A stretch of 64,000 nt of DNA from Forficula auricularia (taxonomy: Eukaryota > Arthropoda > Insecta > Dermaptera > Forficulidae): NCBI GenBank assembly GCA_024734495.1, contig JALMQS010000225.1, positions 5,091,226 through 5,155,225 of the forward strand, in the 5' to 3' direction. The notes beneath the pieces are model-generated. The model had not been told where the DNA came from and did not search any database. It saw only the letters and a list, made by a program, of their open reading frames with translations. Position 1 is the stretch's first letter. Every line of letters starts with the position of its first letter. Position numbers and translations under genes: made by a program. Below, in pieces: positions 55,261 through 64,000 of the stretch.

Positions 55261-55321
55261 TTAGATTAAGTCACTATTAATAACATCACTAAAAAGAGAA
55301 AAATAAAAATAATTGTTAAAG

Positions 55322-55386
55322 AAGGAAAAAACACTTATTCATGCACGATTACAATACTTGACCATACCCTGTATGGTAAAAGTAAA
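55322..55386 (-). mobile_element. ~700-bp element, terminal fragment
   Basis: cacttattcatgcacgatta ... cttgaccataccctgtatgg is the reverse of the element start. Confidence 0.65.
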
Positions 55387-56240
55387 AATATTATACAAAA
55401 TGATATACCTAGTGATTTTTGCAATTTGTCATAAGTTGTGCGGAAAATGTTAACCGATTTTAATTTTTTTTATGCCGTTTTCTCTTCTTATCAATAGGCA
55501 ACTTTTCCGCACTAAAGCGTTTTCGAAACAAAAATTTCAGTTTTTTCGACCCATCCTACTATATACTATCACCTGATAGAGAATTGCAAAGCCAATCATT
55601 TATTTTTATTCAACCACCAGTCAAAATCATTTTCATATCAAACTGCTCTTATCTTGCGACTCTCGGTATTATATCATATTGCGAAAAAGTCGCTAAGTAG
55701 GTGCTTGAGAATGAGAAAAGAAAAAGTAGTGCTTGATTTATTTGAAGTATTAAAGCAGATCGCTTGACCCACAACGAACGCGAAGGACATTAGACGACAA
55801 CGAGAACCAGCCAATTCCACGATCATAAACAAAAGAGGCACCCGAGGGTACTTTGCACTCGCCGTGCCAGTCTCTGGGGCCCGATGGTACCCCAAAATAG
55901 CCTCCTCGGCCTTTTGATTTTCTAATAAACGTTGCGAATTCCTCGCACGCCTCGCTTTGCTTCAAGCACCGTCATAACAAAGCCATTTATATTTATTGCC
56001 TTGATATCTTTTCAAATAAAATAATATTATCAATCTCATATTTCGGCTCCACTACCATATACTTGTATTGATTTTGTGCTAAAAAATGCCATCTCTCATT
56101 CTAGCCATGCCTCTGAATATACATCCTAAGAAATTGTCATTTACTAATTGTTATATTAGAAGTATTTTCTCTTGGTGAGACTGACTGGTAGAACTATAAT
56201 GAAAAATTGATGGAATGCAGCCCAAGGATAATGAAAAAAC
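55387..56240. other. Unique non-coding sequence
   Basis: Minus-strand frames at 55674-55965 overlap each other and show no family resemblance. GC-richer patch at 55.77-55.97 kb. Confidence 0.3.
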
Positions 56241-56289
56241 ACAATTCCGAATAAAATTTTAATAGGAAGTCATTTCATCATCTTAAAAT

Positions 56290-56327
56290 ACCGATGTTTC
56301 GGAGGATCTTCCCTCCTTCTTCATGGT
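56290..56327 (-). ncRNA. Hammerhead-ribozyme-like motif
   Basis: Outer stem ACC/GGT, ATGAAGAA (first core base changed), stem II GGAG/CTCC, GAAACATC. Same stem family as 20.9 kb. Confidence 0.5.
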
Positions 56328-56584
56328 TTAAAATAGTCAATGAAGGTAACTCACAGAAAACTTTTTCTTCTCTTCTCCAGTCAAAGCCCAAACCGGAAAT
56401 AAAAAAAATATATAAATCCTGAATAAAAAAAAACTAAAAAAAAATTCCCATTTTAATCATAAAGTTGTTATTGATTTATTTTGATTAGATAATTCAAAAT
56501 TTTTAAATAATATTAATTTCAAAATTTGAAAGTTTATAATAGGAAAATAAGGACAAGTTTTTATGTATGACTTTTTTATTTATC

Positions 56585-56623
56585 AGCCAACGTTTCGTTG
56601 ACCTTGCCGACTTCTTCAGGGCT
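56585..56623 (-). ncRNA. Hammerhead-ribozyme-like motif
   Basis: Outer stem AGCC/GGCT, CTGAAGAA, stem II GTCG/CAAC (one mismatch), GAAACGTT. Confidence 0.6.
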
Positions 56624-56780
56624 TCAAATAGTCATGCCACACAATGTAATTGCTAATATAAAAATAAAAAAAATGTTTATGTGAATGTACCAAATTCTTT
56701 TGAAATTTGTGCTTCTGCTGATCTTTAATGGTAACGAAGATAACAAGATATTTAGACGAACGTGTGGCATGACTATTTGA

Positions 56781-56819
56781 AGCCCTGAAAAAGTCGGCAA
56801 AGTCGACGAAACGTTGACT
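56781..56819 (+). ncRNA. Hammerhead-ribozyme-like motif
   Basis: CTGAAAAA, stem II GTCG/CGAC with a 6-7 nt loop, GAAACGTT; outer stem AGCC/GACT, one pair lost. Confidence 0.55.
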
Positions 56820-56995
56820 GATAAATAAAAAAGTCATACATCAAAACTTGTCCTCATTTTCTTATTATAAACTTTCAAATTAATACAAATTATAAACGAA
56901 AATGATAATAATACTTGGATGGGAGTACAATCTGGTCTTCAATGGTAACGAAGATAACAAGAAAATTTAGACGAAAGTGTGACATGACTATTTGA

Positions 56996-57034
56996 AGCCC
57001 TGAAGAAGTCGGCAAAGTCGACGAAACGTTGGCT
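56996..57034 (+). ncRNA. Hammerhead-ribozyme-like motif
   Basis: Outer stem AGCC/GGCT, CTGAAGAA, stem II GTCG/CGAC, GAAACGTT. Best example of this family. Confidence 0.65.
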
Positions 57035-57119
57035 GATAAATAAAAAAAGTCAAACATAAAAACTTGTCCTTATTTTCCTATTATAAACTTTCAAATTAAT
57101 ACAAATTATGAACGAAAAT

Positions 57120-57335
57120 GATAATAATACTTGGATGGGAGTGGAGTCTGGCCCAAACCATCCCCGACCACCTACCCACCGCGAAACACGACTTATATAG
57201 CCAGGGTCCCCACCAGCCGAAAGTCAGCGGAGCAACACGAGTCCTGACGGGGAGGCGGCTCGAGTGGGGGAGATCTCCCTCCCCCCCAGGTAGCCTCTCC
57301 TGCGGGAATCGGGCCATTTGATTTACACAGCCGTT
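57120..57335 (+). other. GC-rich insert after a PLE end
   Basis: acttggatgggagtgg opens ~200 bp of GC-rich sequence (gcggagcaacacgagtcctg, ccaggtagcctctcctgcgg). The same acttggatgggagt follows the previous unit near 56911. TTGGATGGGAG resembles the 3' internal promoter region of 5S rRNA, but no 5S gene is present. Open frames here are not protein-like. Confidence 0.35.
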
Positions 57336-57540
57336 AGATGTGGAGAAGGGGCTTTCAAAGGATCTCATTAGAAATGATTTTGAAATGAAAGGGGGCGGGG
57401 GGGGGGGGTTTCTTTTAATAAATATCATATCAGTATTCAATTTTTTTTCTATACATACCATTTTACACATAAATTATTATTCAAACATATACCTATATAA
57501 TATAATTTGATTATTTATACTTATACATATCATATTCATC
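57336..57540 (+). repeat. Repeat shared with 42.33-42.52 kb
   Basis: aaaggatctcattagaaatg ... cttttaataaatatcata ... tttgattatttatac. Contains a poly-G run near 57398. Confidence 0.7.
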
Positions 57541-57560
57541 ATATTAGCATGACTATTTGA

Positions 57561-57599
57561 AGCCCTAAAGAAGTCGGCAAAGTCGACGAAACGTTGGCT
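57561..57599 (+). ncRNA. Hammerhead-like motif, mutated core
   Basis: CTAAAGAA in place of CTGAAGAA, otherwise as 56996-57034. Confidence 0.45.
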
Positions 57600-57690
57600 G
57601 ATAATAAAAAAGTCAAACATTGTCCTTGTTTTCTTATTATAAACTTTCAAATTAACACAAATTATGGATGGAAATGATAATAATAACTAA

Positions 57691-58917
57691 TTTCATATAG
57701 CGTTATTTAAATAATTCTCAACTTTAAAAACGAGATAGTGATTTTATAGTCATTTTGATTTTCAATATTTAATATATTCAGGAGTTATACAATTATTAAT
57801 AATAGCCAGTATTTATGGAGTGTGATTTTTTAAGGGGGATAAAATTTTTGGCCGTATTTTATTAACTCTAATTTTTTTTAAATAATCTCAGGAATTTCGT
57901 TCTATTTTATACTACAAACAATTGGATATAAAACTTGCCAAGCTATAAATTTAAAATCAAAGAACGTAACAAATTTTCTTTTAAATCAATTCAAGAACGT
58001 TGTTCATCCCTATAGCTATGATTTAAGCAACTGCTATGGAACTTGGTAGCCGTTTAGATCTCAACTCTTTTGCCGGCGAAGCCGATTGCACTGAACTTGG
58101 CCCCTTTTTCACATTTATGTTTTTGGTCAGATATCATTAATTTTTGAAAAGTTTCATCCCTTAATTTATCTAAATAATTACATTTAAACATTTATATTAA
58201 TAATAATTAAAGATTTCTTATAAAATATTTGTTAAAAACCCTGTCCGTTTTTCATAAATTTCACCCCTTCATTTCGGACCCCAAAGAAGGGAAAGTTTCG
58301 GTTTTTCAATTTTCTCCTTTATTAATGTTCCAAGCTTTACCAGCATGCGAAATTTCAGAATTCTAGCTTGATTGTGTTAATTAAGCCTATACAATAAGTT
58401 TCACCCCTTCATTTTAGGTCCTGAAAAACAGAAAGTTTCGCTTTTTTGATTTTTCCCCTGGATACGGCCTTGATGTGAATAAAGATACATATAATGAAAC
58501 TGTGAAAAATGTTGACTTTTCATATACCCAAGAGATGGCAGACTGTGTACTATTGAAATTTCCAAAATATAGATCCAGTTGCAAGTTTAATTAAGCTGAA
58601 GAATTAATGATCTGTGTAAATATATTTAGTGTAATTAATATTTCAATATATGTATGTGGGAAATAAGGGTAATAATTTCAAATAAAATTAAGTATCAATA
58701 ATATAGCGATTTCTAAATTCTCTCACTCTATCCGCGGGGGTGTGTAAAAGTAAAACACTTAAAAAAGAAAAGGCTTCTTTTGATTAATTAATTGGTTATC
58801 TAATTAAATTATATAAATTAAAAAAAATTATCAAAATACTTGCATAACGTTAAATAACATTGGAAGACTAACAAATAAAATATTAAATCCGATTAGAAGT
58901 GTGAAGAAGATTTATGC
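57691..58917. repeat. A/T-rich DNA with three tttcaccccttcattt repeats
   Basis: Variants of aagtttcaccccttcatttt occur at about 58150, 58256 and 58399, the last two followed by agaaagtttcg. Nothing coding. Confidence 0.5.
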
Positions 58918-59060
58918 CGAGGGGTGAACCGCGATTGGAATTATGTGGAATTATTATGGAATTCATTAGATAATGGCCCTTCATCTATTGTCTTCTACTT
59001 GGAAATCAAAGTGGAAGTGGAAGTAGGTGTACACTATATTAGATCGCGGTTCACCCCTAG
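58918..59060. mobile_element. 143-bp MITE, short form
   Basis: CGAGGGGTGAACCGCGATTG and agatcgcggttcacccct are inverted repeats. Both this copy and 42518-42823 have aagtaggtgtaca next to the right end; this one lacks the 20-bp array. Confidence 0.8.
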
Positions 59061-59169
59061 ATTTAGGCCTACCATACAAGGGGACTCCACATTAAAATTT
59101 ATAGAAAAAGCTTTATTTTTAGTTTGTGATACTTTCTGAGATTAGCCTGTGCAAACAAACTAACAAACA

Positions 59170-59604
59170 ATTTCTCTTAATATATGGGTTTTTAACGTCA
59201 AATTCGGACTTTTCCATATCAAATTAGGAATATTTAAAATCAAATTCAGGATGTTTCAAACCAAATTCACGATTTTAATAATTAAAATCAGACTTTTTCA
59301 AATCAAATTCAGAATTTATTAATAAACAGTTGAAAAAATAGAAAACAAGTTATAGTTAAGAAAAAGTTTTAATTTAATTTAACTTTCATGAAAAGTTTTC
59401 ACCTAAAAAGCTAAAATTGGGTGCGTTCTAAGATATTTACGTATCAATTTTCAGCTCATTTTCAAGATTAGCATTTTGTAATCTCAAGAAATGTTTTCAG
59501 ATAAAAAGCTCAAATTTGCTACATTGTAAGATATTTGGGAAACAATTTTCAGCTCATTAACTAAAACCTTTCAAGATTAGCATTTTGTATTCTCAAGAAA
59601 CGTT
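59170..59604. repeat. Degenerate short tandem repeats
   Basis: Variants of ttttcaaatcaaattcagaa (~25-30 bp) at 59180-59320, then two ~110-bp units containing caattttcagctcatt and aagattagcattttgta. Confidence 0.6.
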
Positions 59605-59828
59605 TTCAGGGGGTGGTGGTGCATGGTGGAGAAGGGTGTTGAGGTGAGGGCCCAGAGGGGAAGTGGGGTATGGTGGAGGGGGTGGGGTGGAGCTCACGGG
59701 TGGGTTGGTGGGGTGGGGGTTGGGCATGGGTGCCAGGGTGCTGGGTGGGAGTGGGGCTTGGGAGTTGGGGGTCCAGGGGGCGTGCCCCCGCTAGCTAGAA
59801 GGGCCGCTGAAGGCGGGCCTTGCAGCTA
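59605..59828 (-). mobile_element. C-rich element, inverted partial copy
   Basis: The minus strand starts ctagctgcaaggcccgcctt and continues through a C-rich run like 43.45-43.78 kb. Plus-strand G-rich frames are artefacts. Confidence 0.65.
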
Positions 59829-60689
59829 GTACCCTATAATTTCTATTATAAAAAGTACACAAGCCACAGAAATAGATAAATAAATCAATAAATTTGTGGT
59901 TAGTGTACGGAGTCTTGAAATTTTCTTGAAATTATTTATTTATTTTATTAATAAAAGCTTCTATACTTACTCAAGACTGTTTATTCTAATCCAGTTTATA
60001 TGCGTTGGGCACCCTCTCAAACGTCCTCTACCTTCAGAATAAGTAAATCTTCCCTTTAACATTCGCATTAAATAGTTTGTTAATTGACAGTTGACAGAGG
60101 GTTAAGTATTTAATAATTTTCTATCAGTTAAGCTTTAAGCGAAATATTATTATTATTAATAGTAATAATAATAACGCTTCCTTTTACTATCGTAACTTGA
60201 AAACAAGTGTCAGTTGCAGATAATGAAGATATATAATCTCAAGTTAATTAACTTTATATATACTAGGACAAGAAACTATATAGAGAAGTTAAGGAAATCC
60301 CTTAAGAGCATCATTAATTTTTTACTCATTCCCTTCAAAAATAAAATAAAATCTTATTCACAATGTTTGTCTGTCCGTCAGAGTATTGTAAATCATAAAC
60401 TAAATAAGAAACAAACTTGAAAAAGTTATGAATTTTCATTTTTTTAAATTAAAAATTTTATTAATCGAATGATTATATTGGAGAGGGATGAATTTTTTCT
60501 AAGATATAAATTAAAAAAATATTTTTGATTATTATTATCTAAGTTTATTCTAATTGTATTATTTCTAAAAATGATGATATTTTTTTAAATAAACTGATAT
60601 AGCCATACATGTGACTTTACCATCACTTGGCTTATATTTGATATTTTATGAAAATACTTATAAAATTAATAGTTTACGCGTTAAAAGAT

Positions 60690-61775
60690 ATTCCAATATT
60701 TTATGTAGAGCGAATGGACTTGAATTAATATTAAATGTCTGATGGGGCGAGACATCTCTCGATATAATAGACCAAAAGAATTATAAATGTGAAAGAAATC
60801 GATTTTATTTTATCGATTTAATCTATCTGAGGTTCAGGGTATGTCTTTTATATAAGAAAATAGCACTTTGATTAAGAATTTTGTAGTTTAAAAGAAATTG
60901 TATGAAAAGAAGTCCAATTTAAAATACACTAATAACTCTGTTGAATTATTTTTTAAATAGGAAATTAATAGATATTATGAATCAATTAATTATTAATAAT
61001 ATGCTTCAATTTTGAACTAAATCGGATAAGTAGTTTTTGAGAAAATGGTCAAAAACCCCAAAAAACCGCCATGAAAGCCCGTTTTAGAAACACTTTAAAA
61101 ATCCACCCTTCATGTCACAAGTCAATGTTTCGTTTCATATGACTTTTTGAACTTTTTCAAAGGCTTCTCTTGCTTTCAAAAACGGCCTTTCATAGACAGT
61201 TTTCGGAGTTTTTGACCATTTTCTCAAAAAGTACTTAATTGATTTCATTCAAAATTAGATTAAATTATTAATAATTAATTGTTTTATGATATCCATTAAT
61301 TTCATAATTAAAAAAATTCAAACGAGTTATTAGCGTTTTTTCAAATTGGACTTCAAATAAACTACCCTTTAAAATGCAAATTTCTTAAAAATAATTGTTT
61401 TATATAAAAGATAAATGACAACACACAAATATGAAATTTCAATAGATTTGAATAAATATCTAATGAGAAAAGAAATTAAAACTTTTTGCCATTTCTAGTT
61501 GATTCGCTCCCGGTGAGAAGAAATTGAATCTGTTCTTACAATTTCTATTAAACTACAAAATTATTAATAAAAATGCTATTTTCTTATATAATAGACATAC
61601 CGTCAACCTTCAGATGGATTAAATCGAAAAAATAAGATCGATTTCTTTCTCATTTATTATACTTTTGGTTTGTTATCTCGAGAGATGTCTCGCCCCATCA
61701 GAAGAGACATTTGTTATAGATTCAAGTCTATTCGCTCTACATACAATATTGGAATATCTTTTAACGCCTAAACTA
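60690..61775. mobile_element. ~1.08-kb foldback element
   Basis: aatattttatgtagagcgaa / ttcgctctacatacaatatt and tggggcgagacatctctcga / tcgagagatgtctcgcccca pair across the block; the centre is near 61150-61200 around two aaaa(a)ccg/cggttt-like segments. Further inner pairs include agaaatcgattttattttat. No ORF. Confidence 0.8.
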
Positions 61776-62210
61776 TTAATTTTAGATATTTCAGTCAAAT
61801 AACTTTTCTGTTGGAATTAATTTCTTCTTTAATAAAGGTCATTATATAAATTTGTGTACCTCAAAGGGTTAGGCAGTAATGGTGAAATTTATGTGAAAAG
61901 TTAGATAAATACAGTTCTAGAGGCTTTTATATTCTACATATTGAAAACCACTAATGAAGAAACATTTTGATATTTTAATTTATTAAAGGAAAGTTCAAAA
62001 ATTTCTAGTTCATTCGCTCCCGGAGTGAAGAAATTGAATCTTTTCATACAATTTCTTTTAAACTACAAAATTATTAATCAAAATGCTATTTTCTTATATA
62101 ATAGACATACCGTGAACCTTCAGATAGATTAAATCGATAAAATAAGATCGATTTCTTTTTCATTTATTATACTTTTTGTCTGTTATATCGAGAGATAGTT
62201 ATAATTATCT
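61485..62210. repeat. Direct repeat overlapping the foldback's right arm
   Basis: catttctagttgattcgctc (61490) and atttctagttcattcgctcc (61999) start two ~215-bp copies containing ataatagacataccgt and taagatcgatttcttt. Confidence 0.75.
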
Positions 62211-62264
62211 CTCTATTTTGAACCTTGCACTGCATCATCAAAATCCTTTATAATTTTTTGTCTG

Positions 62265-62312
62265 GTCTCATTCAGTACAGTCCGCGGGTCGCGTATTGGA
62301 CATCTCTGCTTT
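62265..62312 (-). mobile_element. hAT-like terminus
   Basis: The minus strand reads CAGAGATGTCCAATACGCGA then cccgcggact, a hAT-type end. Confidence 0.45.
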
Positions 62313-62972
62313 AATCCTTTAAATTTATGTTTACCTTTTATTTTATCTCAAATCAAATTTATATCATAATTCTCTATTGTTCAATAAATTCGTTTCGATT
62401 CTCGTTTCGAGTGGCGAATTAAAAGTCTAGAGATTAAAAGATTTATATATCAAAAAACACAAATAATAATTGACTAAGCAAACGTGATCATATTCTGTTC
62501 GCAGAGTTTTCGCTTAATGTAATAATAAAGTACAGCATATATGTATTTATATGTAGAGAGAAAGAGTAGATTTTTTTTGTAATTCATTTTTGTTATGCAA
62601 ACAAAACACAAAACTAAATAGTGCCTATATATATATATTTACTTGAAAATACAATGCATAATAACAATGAGTCAACTTGGAGATTAGAGGTTTTATATTG
62701 ACTTCTATTCCAAGTGGATTATATAAATTTTGCATTTTTATTTTATTTTTATTTTATTTTTTTAATATACCTATATAATAACTACTCTGGCGGTGTTTAG
62801 CGAACACCACATGAATGTCACTTACCCTGCATTAATAATAAACCTACATTAAAATAATAAATAAAACTATTAATTATTATTATCATTTCCGTCCATAATG
62901 TGTAATTAATTAATTCGAAAGTTTATAATGGGAATTAAGGACAAGTTTTCTTGTGTGATTTTTTTATTGTTC

Positions 62973-63011
62973 AACCAACGTTTCGACGACTTGTCCCACT
63001 TCTTCAGGGCT
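62973..63011 (-). ncRNA. Hammerhead-like motif, degenerate stem
   Basis: CTGAAGAA, stem II partly lost (gtgggacaagtcgtc), GAAACGTT, outer stem AGCC/GGTT. Confidence 0.45.
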
Positions 63012-63102
63012 TCAAATAGTTACATCACACATTCGTCTAAAGTACATTATAGAGATAAAATGAAATAATGTACTTTAGACGAATGTGTGATGTAAATTTT
63101 GA

Positions 63103-63141
63103 AGCCCTGAAAAAGTCGGCAAAGTCGACGAAACGTTGGTT
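63103..63141 (+). ncRNA. Hammerhead-ribozyme-like motif
   Basis: Outer stem AGCC/GGTT (with a wobble), CTGAAAAA, stem II GTCG/CGAC, GAAACGTT. Confidence 0.55.
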
Positions 63142-63534
63142 GAAAAATTAAAAGAATCACACAAGAAAACTTGTCCTTAATTCCCATTATAAACTTTTGA
63201 ATTAATAAACATTATGGACAGAAAGGATAATAATAATTAATAGTTTTATTTATTATTTTAGTGTAGGTTTATTATTAATGCAGGGTAAGTGACATTCATG
63301 TGGTGTTCCCTAAACATTAATGTAAATAAAATAAACTTATCATCTTCAAAAATTCCAGACTCGGATACACTGTCCCCTATGTTTCCAGCCTTTCGATTGA
63401 TTACTTTTAACTTTACCATATTCGAATCCGACTCGAGGCATCCAGCTAAAATCTGACCCCCGGGGGTAGAGACAAATTTTAAAAAATATATAACTAGTAT
63501 CGTAATTAGGCTTATGGCTAGAAAGGCCGAAAAG

Positions 63535-63660
63535 CCAAAAAAAAAAAAAAAAAAAAAAAAAAAACTTTACCATATAGGGTATAATGGTCAAGTATTGTAA
63601 TCGTGCTTGAAAAAAAGGTTTTTTTAGTTTTTTTTTTTAATTTCTCAAAAACTTAACTTA
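63535..63660 (+). mobile_element. Poly-A run and start of another ~700-bp element copy
   Basis: About 28 A lie directly before CTTTACCATATAGGG (63565); similarity continues through aagtattgtaatcgtgctt and fades near 63660. Confidence 0.6.
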
Positions 63661-64000
63661 GCTTAAACATTTTAAACTTGGTTATCCCTATGACTTTTAG
63701 GGACTAGAAGAACTCTCTTCCCAACGCCTGTCTTTTATCTTCTATGTTTTATTTAATAAATTTTCTTAAATAAATAATATGATACGTCGTCCAATATGTA
63801 TTCTGTGATGGAAATTTACCTTTTTTTTAAAAAATAAATATTGCTTGAAATGACAATTAATATGTATAAACTTTCAAAATGAGATATTTAAAGCCCAAGA
63901 AAGACAGATGTGAACATGGGCGCCGGGAGGGAGGTGCAAGGGGTCCACTTTCACCCCCTGTCATAAAAGAACATACACAGAAAAAGCCCCCCCCCCAGGA
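63661..64000. other. No recognised features
   Basis: A/T-rich, ending in a poly-C run at the window edge. Confidence 0.4.

Larger units (their letters stand above)
56520..57690. mobile_element. Cluster of Penelope-like terminal repeats
   Basis: One inverted unit (about 56520-56650) is followed by plus-strand units at about 56717-56905, 56933-57125 and 57545-57685. Each has gactatttgaagccc, the ribozyme-like motif, ggctgataaataaaaaagtc and aaactttcaaattaa(t/c)acaaatta. Units 1 and 2 are tandem with a ~216-bp period. No ORF. Confidence 0.75.
62795..63320. mobile_element. ~525-bp Penelope-like inverted element
   Basis: gtttagcgaacaccacatga on the left pairs with tcatgtggtgttccctaaac on the right; arms are ~250 bp and the centre (cattatagagataaaatg) is near 63050. 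Each arm has a hammerhead-like motif; no ORF. Confidence 0.8.

Noticed and set aside
57120..57335. 5S rRNA gene
   Set aside because: Only a ttggatgggag-like stretch matches; the rest of the 5S sequence is missing.

Overview
This is an A/T-rich, repeat-saturated stretch of a eukaryotic nuclear genome. It is almost certainly from an arthropod, and the mix of mobile elements points to an insect: mariner, Tc1 and IS630-type DNA transposons, hAT termini, Penelope-like elements (PLEs), an R2-type endonuclease, an RTE-type LINE tail and several tRNA-derived SINEs. No complete host gene is visible. The only candidate host exon is a short terminal exon near 24.09 kb (splice acceptor, stop, AATAAA). 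The coding sequences I can name are all pieces of transposable elements. There is no operon, CRISPR array or prokaryotic signal.

Layout. 0-5 kb: a palindromic repeat, a SINE between long direct repeats, a LINE tail, then featureless A/T-rich DNA. 5-9.5 kb: PLE-type hairpins, a mariner 3' end and a SINE inside a foldback element. 9.6-11.3 kb: two copies of a ~700-bp element. 11.5-14 kb: a foldback carrying an IS630-type transposase tail, then a short PLE with a GIY-YIG remnant. 14-19 kb: tandem duplications, a second foldback and a third ~700-bp copy. 20-23 kb: an 8-bp-TSD MITE, a PLE hairpin with a 13-bp target duplication, and 10-bp and 20-bp minisatellites. 25-32 kb: degenerate ~250-bp and ~180-bp repeats interrupted by a Tc1 derivative and a SINE. 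32-33.5 kb: the best PLE copy. 33.8-38 kb: foldback with a transposase N-terminal remnant, second ~180-bp array. 38-40.4 kb: fourth ~700-bp copy and a 5'-truncated R2-type element. 41-48 kb: hAT fragment, tandem-array MITE, C-rich element. 48-50.5 kb: MITEs nested in a MITE. 52.3-53.7 kb: a perfect-hairpin insertion and a fifth ~700-bp copy. 54-64 kb: repeats, tandem PLE ends, foldbacks.

The strongest recurring signal is a small RNA-like motif found about twenty times, mostly at PLE-type ends and often in inverted pairs: CTGANGA plus A, a short stem-loop, then GAAAC or GAAAT. Between families the stem sequence changes on both sides (GGAG/CTCC, GTCG/CGAC, GGG/CCC, GAGGGC/GCCCTC and others), and the flanking segments also pair (AAAACC/GGTTTT, AAACTC/GAGTTT, GCCA/TGGC). 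This fits hammerhead ribozymes, which are known from Penelope-like elements. The other theme is that several insertions can be read against an uninterrupted relative in the same window, so target-site duplications and insertion order can be seen directly.
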